64,000 nt of DNA from RGIG995 sp045542115 (lineage in GTDB: Bacteria > Bacillota > Clostridia > Oscillospirales > UBA644). Both the position numbers and the translations under genes were made by a program. Positions 15,282 to 23,378 of the stretch are shown piece by piece. Positions within the stretch are counted from its first letter, which is position 1. Every line of letters begins with the position of its first letter. Below the pieces are notes generated by a model that had not been told where the DNA came from, made no database searches, and worked only from the letters and a program-made list of their open reading frames with translations. The DNA is taken from assembly GCA_045542115.1 (NCBI GenBank), contig JAZQKK010000027.1:10001-74000 (forward strand). The letters run 5' to 3'.

Positions 15282-15972
15282 CTGCCTTCCCCTGGAAGGA
15301 GAAACCCCTGACGGCACCGAAGCGAGATTGATGGAACGCCACGCCCGATTGGTCACGTCCCTTGTGGGAAGATTCTTGGCCAGCGGGCAGGAATTTGACG
15401 ACCTGTATCAAGTGGGAATGATGGGACTTCTTCGGGCGATTCGCAACTTTGACCCCGACCGGGGCGTGTGCTTCTCCACCTACGCCGTCCCGGTGATTTT
15501 GGGAGAACTTCGCCGCTTTTTACGAGACGACGGTGCCATCAAAGTCAGCCGGACCTTAAAAGAAAACTATATTCGCATCCGGCGGGCGGAAACCGAATGG
15601 GTCAACCGCACGGGAGATTCTCCTACCTTATCGGAATTATCCGCCGAAACAGGGTTGAGTCGCGAAGAGATCTTGCAGGCCACGGAAGGGGCCGCACGAC
15701 CGGTTTCCCTGGAAACGCCGGTGGGAGACGAGGGAAATCTGTCCTTGGCCGACACGGTCCCGGAACAAGAATCCATCGACCGCATTGACCGGTTAGCGTT
15801 AAAAGAAGGCATTTCCAATCTTCCCCCGCTGGAACGAAAAATCATCACTCTACGCTATTGCTATTCCCGAACCCAACAACAAACGGCGGAGGTTTTGGGG
15901 ATGACGCAAGTGCAAATTTCCCGAAAAGAGAAAAAAATCTTGCAGACGTTACGGAAAAATTTTGAAACGTAG
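15262..15972 (+). CDS. sigF: Forespore sigma factor SigF
   Basis: 236 residues. Region 2 is present (RHARLVTSLVGRFLASGQEFDDLYQVGMMGLLRA; DPDRGVCFSTYAVPVILGELRRFLRDD), region 3 (PTLSELSAETGLSREEIL) and region 4 with helix-turn-helix (LRYCYSRTQQQTAEVLGMTQVQISRKEKKIL). It directs the first forespore regulon. The ATG lies inside spoIIAB with no strong independent ribosome site. A small hairpin (AGCGG/CCGCT) follows the stop. Confidence 0.95.
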   Translation: MSETTFDCLPLEGETPDGTEARLMERHARLVTSLVGRFLASGQEFDDLYQVGMMGLLRAIRNFDPDRGVCFSTYAVPVILGELRRFLRDDGAIKVSRTLKENYIRIRRAETEWVNRTGDSPTLSELSAETGLSREEILQATEGAARPVSLETPVGDEGNLSLADTVPEQESIDRIDRLALKEGISNLPPLERKIITLRYCYSRTQQQTAEVLGMTQVQISRKEKKILQTLRKNFET

Positions 15973-16035
15973 CGGTTAGAAAAAATTTCCGCTATATTAT
16001 TATATTGTAGAGCCATACTATGCTTGGTGATACGA

Positions 16036-16218
16036 ATGAACGAGAAAAAAAATTCTTCGGCGAGGTCGAATGACCGTCGCAAACACGTTGATCCCATTGA
16101 ATTAGCCCGTTCCTTCCGAACAACCCGTGATGACAGGATTCGGTCTGACGTGAACGGAAGCTATACCGGCGTCACGCGAGAGGGGGATACCCCGGTCCAG
16201 GACGTCGATGATTTGTAA
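16036..16218 (+). CDS. Small hydrophilic protein downstream of sigF
   Basis: 60 residues. The N-terminal half is very basic (MNEKKNSSARSNDRRKHVDP); the C-terminal half is acidic and ordered-looking, with DVNGSYTGVTREGDTPVQDVDDL. The GSYTGV and PVQDxDDL phrases look like a conserved motif I associate with short uncharacterised clostridial proteins, though this could not be checked. Start is uncertain: ATG 16036, or upstream GTG 16027 or TTG 16024; the ribosome site is weak for all. It lies 63 bp behind sigF and ahead of a terminator, so it may be read with the sporulation operon. No function is assigned. Confidence 0.55.
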   Translation: MNEKKNSSARSNDRRKHVDPIELARSFRTTRDDRIRSDVNGSYTGVTREGDTPVQDVDDL

Positions 16219-16230
16219 AAACGAAGAATG

Positions 16231-16285
16231 ACAGAAAAGAACCGGCTCATCGGAAACGACAAGCCGGATCTTTCTGTTTTTGTTT
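16231..16285 (+). terminator. Terminator of the spoIIA/small-ORF unit
   Basis: A long imperfect stem pairs ACAGAAA and ACCGGCT with AGCCGG and TTTCTGT around 14 unpaired bases, followed by TTTTTGTTT. Confidence 0.75.
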
Positions 16286-16329
16286 AAAGTTTTCCTCTTT
16301 TTAAGAATTAAAATCTGTGGACATTACCT

Positions 16330-17289
16330 TCATTGCATTTCCAAGATCTGATTTTCATATTCTTCGAGAATGTCAAACAATTCCTTCGAAGACCGGGAAG
16401 CAAAAATGCGGTTTTTGTATTTGGCATTGTCCCGCAACCCTTTCATACACCAGACCACTTGCTTTTTTGCTTCGGCGGCCGCTAACGCTTCCGGCTTGTA
16501 TCCCAACATTTTTTCCGCAATCTTCCGCCCCATTTGTAATCGCTGTACGGGGGTGGGTTCGGTATAACGGCCGGTTTCCCGCAATTGCTTTATCTGGGCA
16601 AATAAGAAGGGATTTCCCAGGGCTCCCCGGGCCACCATCACGTGGTCGCATCCCGTCGTCTCAAACATCCGGACCGCATCTTCCGGGGCAAAAATATCCC
16701 CGTTTCCCATCACGGGAATCGTCACCGCCTTTTTTACACGGCCAATGGCAGACCAATCGGCCTTCCCCGAATACATCTGCGACCGGGTCCGGGCGTGAAG
16801 GCAGATCGCGGAGGCTCCCGCGGCCTGACACATCCGGGCAAACTCCACGGAAATATCTTCCTCAAACCCAAGACGGAATTTTACTGTCAAGGGGGTCTTT
16901 CCCGCAGCGGTCACCGCGGCACGAATCACCGATTCCGCTTTGGCAATATCTTTCATCAAGGCGCTTCCGTCCCCGTTTTTCACGATTTTCGGCACGGGAC
17001 ATCCCATATTCAAATCCACCCAGGCGGGACGGTAGGTCAGGGCGTGGGAAACGCCGTGGGCCACGATTTCCGGTTCAGAACCGAACAACTGAATCCCGCA
17101 GGGGGCTTCTTTTTCCCCGAAGAACAACAAATCTGCGGTTTTTTTGTCTTTGTACCAAATGCCTTTGGCACTGACCATTTCGGTGCAGACCCCGTCCGCT
17201 CCCTGCTCTCGGCAAATCTCCCGGAAGGCCCGGTCGGTCACCCCGGCCAAGGGAGCGAGGAACACCTTCCCCGGCTGATTGAAATCCAT
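16330..17289 (-). CDS. dusB: tRNA-dihydrouridine synthase
   Basis: 319 residues, FMN-dependent enzyme that reduces uridines of the tRNA D-loop. VFLAPLAGVTDRAFREIC opens the TIM barrel; VDLNMGCPVPKIVKNGDGSALM holds the catalytic Cys; FRLGFEED and LHARTRSQMYSG carry the RNA/FMN-binding Lys/His region; PVMGNGDIF and VARGALGNPFLF bind the FMN phosphate. The C-terminal helical domain (260-319) is the tRNA-binding part. The ATG at 17289 has GGAGAG upstream. Symbol by closest family (DusB/Dus1); the exact target uridine is not known. It is downstream of the DapF-like gene, 53 bp away. Confidence 0.9.
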   Translation of the reverse strand: MDFNQPGKVFLAPLAGVTDRAFREICREQGADGVCTEMVSAKGIWYKDKKTADLLFFGEKEAPCGIQLFGSEPEIVAHGVSHALTYRPAWVDLNMGCPVPKIVKNGDGSALMKDIAKAESVIRAAVTAAGKTPLTVKFRLGFEEDISVEFARMCQAAGASAICLHARTRSQMYSGKADWSAIGRVKKAVTIPVMGNGDIFAPEDAVRMFETTGCDHVMVARGALGNPFLFAQIKQLRETGRYTEPTPVQRLQMGRKIAEKMLGYKPEALAAAEAKKQVVWCMKGLRDNAKYKNRIFASRSSKELFDILEEYENQILEMQ

Positions 17290-17342
17290 AAATACTCTCC
17301 TGTTTTTTCGTGGTTCTATTGTACCACATTCCAAGGGAAAAG

Positions 17343-18101
17343 TCAAGAAAGAACCGGCATTGTCAAGAACACTTCCCACTCTTTGGTACAGACCGCCCGC
17401 AGGTCACCCTTGGCGAGGGGAATGGTCACCGCCGTATCGGGCAAGCACCGCCCGGTGGCTACGGCCGCGGCTAACGCGGCACAAACGTCATTTCCCCGCA
17501 CTGTGCCGCTTCCATCCCGATGAACGGCCCGCAGACGCATCTCTTTTTCTCCGCGGACATAGGCAAACAACACCTCTGCTCCCTGGGGGAACAGATTCAT
17601 TTTTCCGATGTTTGCTCCCTGTTCTAAAAGGGCGCAATCCCCTACTGTATCTAAAAAAATGACGGCATAGGGGAAGGAAAAACGGAGAGCCGTCATTCGG
17701 AATGGTTTTTGCTCGGGCAGAGAAATCTTGTCGTTTATTAGCGATTTTTCAAACCGAAGCGGTATATTTTTCGGCATAAAATCTGCCGTTCCAACGTTGA
17801 ACGTCACTCCTGTCACCCGGTCGCCGCAGGTAGAACACAAAAGTCGGTATTCTTCCCCGCTTTTTGGACTCATTACTGTCACAGGACACTCACGAATTCC
17901 TTCTTCCCACAGGATTTTTCCGGCACAGGCCAAACTTTCCGCCGTCGGACGAATCTCTCCTTCATTTCCGTAAACCCGAAGGAAAAATCCCCCTTCATTT
18001 TGGTGTAATACCGCCGATAACCCGGTATAATTTTGAGGCCGTTCTCCAAACAGAACGTCTCCGCCGCAAGATTGCACTACGATTGCCTCATTTGTCACCA
18101 T
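17343..18101 (-). CDS. DapF-fold protein lacking both catalytic cysteines
   Basis: 252 residues. The C-terminal half aligns well with diaminopimelate epimerase: NIGKMNLFPQGAEVLFAYV matches the FPEGVNVEF region, MRLRAVHRDGSGTVRG matches RxxERGxGxTxxCG, and VCAALAAAVATG matches the ACAAAVA helix. In DapF the two general-base cysteines lie in CGNG and CGTG; here the first is Thr (TAES, about residue 53) and the second Gly or Arg (RGND). So racemase activity by the usual two-base mechanism is not expected. It may be a dehydratase-like or binding relative, as with Cys-to-Thr members of the proline racemase family. Start at 18101 gives AGGAG eight bases upstream. Followed by dusB. Confidence 0.75.
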   Translation of the reverse strand: MVTNEAIVVQSCGGDVLFGERPQNYTGLSAVLHQNEGGFFLRVYGNEGEIRPTAESLACAGKILWEEGIRECPVTVMSPKSGEEYRLLCSTCGDRVTGVTFNVGTADFMPKNIPLRFEKSLINDKISLPEQKPFRMTALRFSFPYAVIFLDTVGDCALLEQGANIGKMNLFPQGAEVLFAYVRGEKEMRLRAVHRDGSGTVRGNDVCAALAAAVATGRCLPDTAVTIPLAKGDLRAVCTKEWEVFLTMPVLS

Positions 18102-18149
18102 ACACATCGCTCCTTTCTTGATACAGTATATCGGAGCGACGGCACAAAA

Positions 18150-18173
18150 AAGACCTTCCCGGAGGAAGGTCTT
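18150..18173 (-). terminator. Terminator of the pseudouridine synthase gene
   Basis: Perfect 10-bp stem AAGACCTTCC / GGAAGGTCTT with a 4-nt loop. The U run is on the minus strand (18145-18150). Confidence 0.9.
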
Positions 18174-18191
18174 CAAAATCTTCGGTTTTCG

Positions 18192-18878
18192 TTAAGATAA
18201 CGTTGCAATTTCCCCATCGGTCAATTCCCGGTACTGTCCCGGCTGTAAGGTGTCGTCTAAGGAAACGCCCCCAACGGACCGGCGATGGAGTCCCACGACC
18301 CGGTTCCCCACCGCGGCAAACATCCGTTTGACCTGATGGTACTTTCCTTCGCTGAGAACAATCGTACATTCGGTTTCGGTCTTTTGACTCACCCGGCAAG
18401 GACGGGTCGTTTCCCCATTTTCCAGCGTCATTCCCCCCTCGATGCGGGAAATCGCTTCTTCGCAAAGAGGTTTTGCAAGGGTCACCTCGTACTCTTTCTC
18501 GGCGTGATGTTTGGGAGACATCAAACGGTGGTCAAACTCGCCGTCGTCGGTCAAAAACAGAAGACCGGTAGTATCTTTATCCAACCGTCCCACACAAAAC
18601 AACCGTTTACGGTACCGTTCGGGAAACAGATTCAGAACGCTTTCGGGAATCGCTTCCGTGGTGCTGACCGTTCCCGCCGGTTTGTGAAGCATAAAATACA
18701 AATGTTCCCGCAAATCCAGAACCTGTCCGGCGCAGATGACGGTCTGTCCTTCCGAAACGGAAGCGTCCGCTTTTTTCACAACAACGCCATTCACCGTGAC
18801 CAACCCTTTTCGAATAGCTTCCCGACATTCCTTCCGGCCTTTTCCCGTTGCCATTGCACAAGCGGCATCCAATCGCAC
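18192..18878 (-). CDS. RsuA/RluB-family pseudouridine synthase
   Basis: 228 residues. Residues 1-48 form an S4 RNA-binding domain (MRLDAACAMATGKGRKECREAIRKGLVTVNG shortened here as RLDA to VNGVVV). The catalytic domain has the invariant Asp in VGRLDKDTTGLLFLTDDG, then HHAEKEYEVTL and EGKYHQVKRMFAAVGN. It isomerises a uridine in rRNA; RsuA modifies 16S, RluB/E/F 23S, and the sequence alone does not tell which. The start is GTG at 18878 with GGGGGAG 7 bases upstream. Single gene with its own terminator. Confidence 0.9.
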   Translation of the reverse strand: MRLDAACAMATGKGRKECREAIRKGLVTVNGVVVKKADASVSEGQTVICAGQVLDLREHLYFMLHKPAGTVSTTEAIPESVLNLFPERYRKRLFCVGRLDKDTTGLLFLTDDGEFDHRLMSPKHHAEKEYEVTLAKPLCEEAISRIEGGMTLENGETTRPCRVSQKTETECTIVLSEGKYHQVKRMFAAVGNRVVGLHRRSVGGVSLDDTLQPGQYRELTDGEIATLS

Positions 18879-18980
18879 CTCAGAACTCCCCCTTTCCGAA
18901 TGTTCTGCCCTTATTTTAGCACAAAACGGGGAAAAAGTAAAGAGATTTTAGGAGAAATATTGAAATATTTCGGAAATCTC

Positions 18981-19009
18981 TTGATATTTTATTTGATTTA
19001 TAGTATAAT
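18981..19009 (+). promoter_or_regulatory. Promoter of the SRP RNA gene
   Basis: TTGATA (18981-18986), 17-bp spacer, TATAAT (19004-19009), predicting transcription from about 19016, exactly at the first paired base of the RNA. Confidence 0.85.
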
Positions 19010-19016
19010 AGGGGAC

Positions 19017-19113
19017 GAACGGGTCTTGCGTGACTTTGCCTTGTGAACCATGTCAGGCAGGAAACTGAGCAGCATTAAGCAATCGGCGGAGTGCACAGCA
19101 AGTAACCCGTTCT
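19017..19113 (+). ncRNA. ffs: Signal recognition particle 4.5S-type RNA
   Basis: About 97 nt. The closing stem pairs GAACGGGTCTTGC (19017-19029) with GCAAGTAACCCGTTC (19098-19112). The Ffh-binding domain has the conserved GTCAGGCAGGAAAC and GAGCAGCATTAAGCA loops. It is the short form without an Alu domain. A T run (19113-19121) terminates it, and it is directly upstream of dnaX, the usual Firmicutes neighbour. Confidence 0.95.
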
Positions 19114-19153
19114 CTTTTTTTAGAAGTCTTAATCTTACCTCGGAGGATGCTTT

Positions 19154-20953
19154 ATGTATTACGCTTTATATCGAAAATATCGCCCCTTGTCCTTCGAGGA
19201 CGTGTTGGGGCAAGAGGCCATCACGGAAACCTTACGCCGACAGGTGGAAACGGGGCAGATTTCCCACGCCTATCTGTTTACCGGCACCCGGGGGACGGGA
19301 AAAACCACCTGTGCCAAAATTTTGGCCCGGGCAGTCAACTGCCAGAATTCCGTCAACGGAAACCCCTGTAACGAATGTGCCATCTGCAAAGGTCTTTTGG
19401 AAGGCACGCTGTACGACGTGGAAGAAATCGACGCCGCTTCCAACAACGGGGTGGAAAACATCCGTCAAATCCGGGAAGAAGTGGTCTATGCTCCCACGGC
19501 GGCAAAGTACAAAGTGTATATCATCGACGAAGTTCATATGCTTTCCCCAGGGGCTTTCAATGCCCTTTTAAAGACCCTGGAAGAACCTCCGGCCCACGCG
19601 TTGTTTATTTTGGCAACCACGGAAATACACAAGGTTCCCGCCACCATTCTTTCCCGGTGTCAGCGGTTTGACTTTTTACGGTTGCCGAAAAAGACGTTGA
19701 TCGAACAATTCCGCTCCGTTCTGAAAAAGGAAGGAAAATCTCTGGACGAAAATGCCTTGGATTTGATTGCGGAATTGGCGGACGGGTCGTCCCGGGACGG
19801 TCTTTCCATCTTGGACAAGGTTATCGACCTTTCCACCTTCGAGCAGGTGGAAGCCGTGTTGGGTGTCATTCCAAAGAAACGAATTTTTGACCTTCTGATT
19901 GCCGCCGCCGACGGAGACACGGATACCTTGTACCGGGCGGTGGAAGATATGTATAACGCGTCCGCGGATCTGGGGCGGCTTTGCACCAATCTGATGGATA
20001 CGATGAAGGACGTAATGGTCTTCCGCTCTGCAAAAAATCCCACGGCACTGTTGGAGAAAAGCGAGGCAGATATCCAAGCTTTGACCGAAATTGCAAGCAA
20101 ATTCCCCACGGAACGCATTTTGTATTCTCTGGGGATCTTACAAGAGACTGTGGCTCTTTTGCCCCGCAGTTTGGACAAGCGGGCAGATACGGAAGTCTGT
20201 ATGCTCCGTCTCTCCCGTCCCGACCTGCAAACCGACCCGAAAGACCTTGCGGCCCGGGTCGCGACGCTGGAACAACAGTTACAAGACCTGAAACAAAAAG
20301 GGATTTCCGTCCGCCCGGCAGAACAACCCCAAACCATCCCCGGCAAACTGACGCCGGCTCCCGCCCCCGTTCCACCGAAAGAACCGGAGCAACCGCCGGT
20401 ACAAATTCCCGAGAAAAAGCCCGCGCCTCCGGTGTTTGAAGACCCCTTTGCAGACCCCTCGGTGGCCTCGGCCGGAAAATACCGGGAACCGGAGGAAGTC
20501 TTTGAACAGGCTCCCACACCATCTCCCGCGCCGACTCCAAAACAGGCCACACCGGCACCCAAACCGTCCACACCGTCTTCCCGAGTAGAACCGGGGGAAG
20601 ACAACACCTTTGTCGCAGGGTGGCAGCCCCTGGATGCTTGGCGGGATATCGCTCACACCGTCAGCCGGGACGAGCGGCTTGTCGGCTTTATTTTGGAATC
20701 CCTTCCCGCCGTATACCGGGGCCGAGAAATTATCGTAATTGCGGAGAATGACGCCGATTATCGGGAGGTGAAGACCCCCGAATGTATGGAGCTGATCAAA
20801 GCTGCCCTGTCGGAAAACCGCAAGGACGGATATACCGTAAAAATCGAGCGCTGTGCGGCGGATAAATACATTCCCCACGCGACGGTTCAATTTTTGGAAA
20901 AAGAAAACCTCTTCGATTTCGGCGACGACGAAATCCCCGAGTATGACGATTAA
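19154..20953 (+). CDS. dnaX: DNA polymerase III subunit gamma/tau
   Basis: 599 residues. Clamp-loader AAA+ ATPase: FEDVLGQEAITETLRRQ, Walker A GTRGTGKTTCAKILAR (about 43-58), a four-Cys zinc module (CNECAICKG with earlier Cys), Walker B YKVYIIDEVHML, and sensor ATTEIHKVPATILSRCQRF. Domain III spans 230-375; then a Pro-rich linker (385-480, many PAP repeats); then a C-terminal tau-type domain to EIPEYDD. GGAGG lies 6 bases before the ATG. It leads dnaX-ybaB-recR-mrnC. No obvious frameshift signal for a separate gamma was noted. Confidence 0.95.
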   Translation: MYYALYRKYRPLSFEDVLGQEAITETLRRQVETGQISHAYLFTGTRGTGKTTCAKILARAVNCQNSVNGNPCNECAICKGLLEGTLYDVEEIDAASNNGVENIRQIREEVVYAPTAAKYKVYIIDEVHMLSPGAFNALLKTLEEPPAHALFILATTEIHKVPATILSRCQRFDFLRLPKKTLIEQFRSVLKKEGKSLDENALDLIAELADGSSRDGLSILDKVIDLSTFEQVEAVLGVIPKKRIFDLLIAAADGDTDTLYRAVEDMYNASADLGRLCTNLMDTMKDVMVFRSAKNPTALLEKSEADIQALTEIASKFPTERILYSLGILQETVALLPRSLDKRADTEVCMLRLSRPDLQTDPKDLAARVATLEQQLQDLKQKGISVRPAEQPQTIPGKLTPAPAPVPPKEPEQPPVQIPEKKPAPPVFEDPFADPSVASAGKYREPEEVFEQAPTPSPAPTPKQATPAPKPSTPSSRVEPGEDNTFVAGWQPLDAWRDIAHTVSRDERLVGFILESLPAVYRGREIIVIAENDADYREVKTPECMELIKAALSENRKDGYTVKIERCAADKYIPHATVQFLEKENLFDFGDDEIPEYDD

Positions 20954-20964
20954 GGAGAATAACT

Positions 20965-21309
20965 ATGAAAGTCCGTATTCCCAAACAAAATTCCCAGGCA
21001 GAAATGATGAAACAGTTGCAGGAGTTCCAAGCCAATTCCGCACGGATGGAAGAAGAACTCAACGAACGTGAATACGACGTAGCCGCCGGCGGCGGTGCGG
21101 TCAAAGTGAAAATCAAAGGAACCAAGGAAATCCTTGAAATTAAGATTGATTCCGACCTTTTGGAAGATGCCAAAGAAGAACCCGAAATGCTGGAAGACCT
21201 TCTGATTACCGCCGTAAACCAGGCCATCGAAACAGTAGAATCCAACAATGCGGAAGAAATGGGCAAACTGACCGCAGGTCTGAATCTTCCCAACATCCCC
21301 GGTTTCTGA
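20965..21309 (+). CDS. ybaB: YbaB/EbfC nucleoid-associated protein
   Basis: 114 residues. The N-terminal helix (AEMMKQLQEFQANSARMEEELNERE) is followed by the beta-sheet strand AAGGGAVKVKIKGTKEILEIKID and helix LLEDAKEEPEMLEDLLITAVNQAIETVE. The family forms tweezer-like dimers that coat DNA and is almost always between dnaX and recR, as here (11 bp after dnaX, 1 bp before recR). Confidence 0.95.
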   Translation: MKVRIPKQNSQAEMMKQLQEFQANSARMEEELNEREYDVAAGGGAVKVKIKGTKEILEIKIDSDLLEDAKEEPEMLEDLLITAVNQAIETVESNNAEEMGKLTAGLNLPNIPGF

Positions 21310-21310
21310 T

Positions 21311-21910
21311 ATGACCTACCGTTTTAATTCTTTGGAAGAGCTGACCGAACATTTTCGGGCCCTGCCGGGCATCGGCGGAAAATCCGCGCAGCGGTTGGCT
21401 TTTCATATTCTGAATATGCCCGAACGGGATGCGAAAGCCTTTGCCGATGCGATTTTGCGGGCAAAAGAATCGGTGAAATACTGCAAAGATTGTCAGAATC
21501 TCACCGAAAACGAGTTGTGTCCCATCTGCACCGACCCTTCCCGGGACCGGAGCGTCGTTTGTGTGGTACAGACTCCGGCGGATTTGATGGCGGTGGAAAA
21601 AACCCACGGCTACAAAGGTACGTATCACGTACTTCACGGCGCCATTTCCCCAATGGACGGCATCGGTCCCTCAGACCTGAAAATCAAAGAATTGCTGATT
21701 CGGGTGGCAGAGTCCCCCATTCAGGAAGTCATTTTGGCCACCGACCCCACGGTGGAAGGGGATGCCACGGCCATTTATCTGTCCAAATTGCTCAAACCGA
21801 TGAATTTGAAGGTGTCCCGCCTTGCCTTCGGTCTTCCCATAGGGGGAGATTTGGAATACGCAGATGAACTGACGCTGGCGAAAGCCATTGAAAACCGAAG
21901 GGAATTGTAA
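21311..21910 (+). CDS. recR: Recombination mediator RecR
   Basis: 199 residues, the family length. Helix-hairpin-helix FRALPGIGGKSAQRLAFHIL; C4 zinc finger CKDCQNLTENELCPIC; Toprim motif VCVVQTPADLMAVEKT and EVILATDPTVEGDATAIYL; Walker-like C-terminal SRLAFGLPIGGDLEYADE. It acts with RecF/RecO in loading RecA at gaps. Its ATG is one base after the ybaB stop. Confidence 0.96.
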   Translation: MTYRFNSLEELTEHFRALPGIGGKSAQRLAFHILNMPERDAKAFADAILRAKESVKYCKDCQNLTENELCPICTDPSRDRSVVCVVQTPADLMAVEKTHGYKGTYHVLHGAISPMDGIGPSDLKIKELLIRVAESPIQEVILATDPTVEGDATAIYLSKLLKPMNLKVSRLAFGLPIGGDLEYADELTLAKAIENRREL

Positions 21911-21913
21911 GCG

Positions 21914-22318
21914 ATGTTACACAACGACCACCCCATTTCCGAGGCTCAGGCCCGGCAATATTCCCCGCTGACGTTGGCCTATCTGGGAGACGGCGTATAT
22001 GAATTGCTAGTTCGGGAAAGGCTAATCTTAAAGGAAAACCGTCCCAACGGGACTCTGCATCGGGAAGCGTTGCAATTCGTTTCCGCCACCGCCCAAAGCA
22101 ACGGTTTGGAAGCTGTTTTGCCCCTTTTGACCGAAGCGGAAGAAGCCATTTTTAAACGGGGAAGAAATTCCGATGCGACGGGACATCGCAATTCCGACGT
22201 CATACAATACAAGCGGGCAACCGGGCTGGAAGCACTGTTCGGATATCTGTATCTTATCGGGAACACCGCCCGGCTGGAAGAATTATTCCAAATTCTGTAT
22301 CAAGCACTTTCTCAATAA
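21914..22318 (+). CDS. mrnC: Mini-ribonuclease III
   Basis: 134 residues. An RNase III domain without a dsRNA-binding domain: LTLAYLGDGVYELLVRERLI holds the catalytic Asp, KRGRNSDATGHRNSDVIQYKRATGLEALFGYLYLIG the second acidic cluster (Glu of GLEALFG). In Bacillus it matures 23S rRNA. It is usually next to cysS; here it ends the dnaX-recR operon with 3 bp spacing, so it is cotranscribed with DNA-repair genes. Confidence 0.93.
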   Translation: MLHNDHPISEAQARQYSPLTLAYLGDGVYELLVRERLILKENRPNGTLHREALQFVSATAQSNGLEAVLPLLTEAEEAIFKRGRNSDATGHRNSDVIQYKRATGLEALFGYLYLIGNTARLEELFQILYQALSQ

Positions 22319-22324
22319 CCATTC

Positions 22325-22357
22325 CCCCGACATAGCGACCCTATGCCGGGGATTTTT
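22325..22357 (+). terminator. Terminator of the dnaX-mrnC operon
   Basis: CCCCGACATAG pairs with CTATGCCGGGG (one mismatch, small loop) followed by ATTTTTGG. It lies just before the next gene, so partial read-through is possible. Confidence 0.65.
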
Positions 22358-22373
22358 GGAAAGGAATGAGTGG

Positions 22374-23246
22374 ATGAAATTCAAATTCCCCTCTTCGGTC
22401 AAGTCCGTTATCTTGGACTTGTTTTGTGCCGTTATCGGCAGTTTTTTCTACGCCGCCGCCGTGCGGATGTTCATTGACCCGAACCACATTTCCGTGGGCG
22501 GCCTTACGGGCGTAGGGTCGGTACTGAAATATCTGTGGCAATTCCCCATCGGTCTTTCGGTACTCTTGATGAATGTCCCGCTGTTTTTATTGTCCTTTAA
22601 GCGATTGGGAAAAACCTTTTTCTTCAAAACCCTGTTTGCGACCGTCGTAATATCTCTGGTGCTGGACGGGGTGTGGTTTTTGCCCACCTTCACCGAAAAC
22701 AAATTGCTTGCGGCCATTGCCGGTGGTGTTTTGGCCGGGGCCGGACTGAGTATTATTTTCAGCCGGGGAATGGCCACGGGAGGCACGGACCTTTTGGCAA
22801 AACTCATCAAAGGATGGTTCCGCGGCGCCAGCTACGGAAAGGTAATTCTCTTCGCCGACGCCGTAATTCTTATCTTTTCCGCCATCGTCTATCGGGATTT
22901 GTGGTCGATTCTCTATTCCGCCATCACCGTGTATCTGTCGTCTACCGTCATCGACGCCATTCTCAACGGGATGGAACGGGCAAAAAGCGTCAGTATCATC
23001 ACCAACAAAAAACAAGCGGTCCTGGACGGCGTATTGAAAGACGTGAACCGGGGAGCCACGGTATGGAACGCCGCCGGAGGGTATACCAAAGAAGGGCGGG
23101 ACGTGATTTTGGTGGTGGTACGGAACTACGAACTGTTTCACCTCAAACAAACCATTCGGGCCGCCGACCCCGATGCCTTTCTTATCGTTTCCGACGCCAC
23201 GGAAGTGTTGGGGACCGGATTTGGAAGGAACGGAGAGAATTCGTAA
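22374..23246 (+). CDS. YitT family membrane protein
   Basis: 290 residues. Five hydrophobic helices in residues 10-180 (VILDLFCAVIGSFFYAAAV; HISVGGLTGVGSVL; GLSVLLMNVPLFLLSF; FKTLFATVVISLVLDGV; AIAGGVLAGAGLSIIF) include the family phrases PNHISVGGLTG and GMATGGTDLLAKLI. The C-terminal 90 residues are a soluble DUF2179 domain (SVSIITNKKQAVLDGVLKDVNRGATVWNAAGGYTKEGRDVILVV read in parts). Transport or sensing is suspected for the family but not shown. The ATG at 22374 has AAGGAA upstream; the longer frame begins inside mrnC. Confidence 0.9.
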   Translation: MKFKFPSSVKSVILDLFCAVIGSFFYAAAVRMFIDPNHISVGGLTGVGSVLKYLWQFPIGLSVLLMNVPLFLLSFKRLGKTFFFKTLFATVVISLVLDGVWFLPTFTENKLLAAIAGGVLAGAGLSIIFSRGMATGGTDLLAKLIKGWFRGASYGKVILFADAVILIFSAIVYRDLWSILYSAITVYLSSTVIDAILNGMERAKSVSIITNKKQAVLDGVLKDVNRGATVWNAAGGYTKEGRDVILVVVRNYELFHLKQTIRAADPDAFLIVSDATEVLGTGFGRNGENS

Positions 23247-23340
23247 TGAAAAATGCCGTAGAAAAATAATCTGTTACGGAAATACTTTTGCCCCCGCCTT
23301 GGACATTCTTCGCACCGTCGGAAATACAAAATAATAAATC

Positions 23341-23374
23341 GGGAACGGTCTTCTAAACCGTTCCCCATTTTTTT
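23341..23374 (+). terminator. Terminator after the YitT gene
   Basis: GGGAACGGT pairs with ACCGTTCCC, followed by CATTTTTTTG. It lies between convergent genes and may also stop ypeB transcripts. Confidence 0.8.
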
Positions 23375-23378
23375 GCAA

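Noticed and set aside
19017..19113. Possible 6S RNA or riboswitch upstream of dnaX
   Set aside because: The GTCAGG...GGAAAC...AGCAGCATTAAGC core and dnaX neighbour identify SRP RNA.
20505..20590. Short repeats in the dnaX Pro/Ala linker as a CRISPR-like or tandem repeat
   Set aside because: They are low-complexity coding sequence (PAPTP-type linker) of the tau region.
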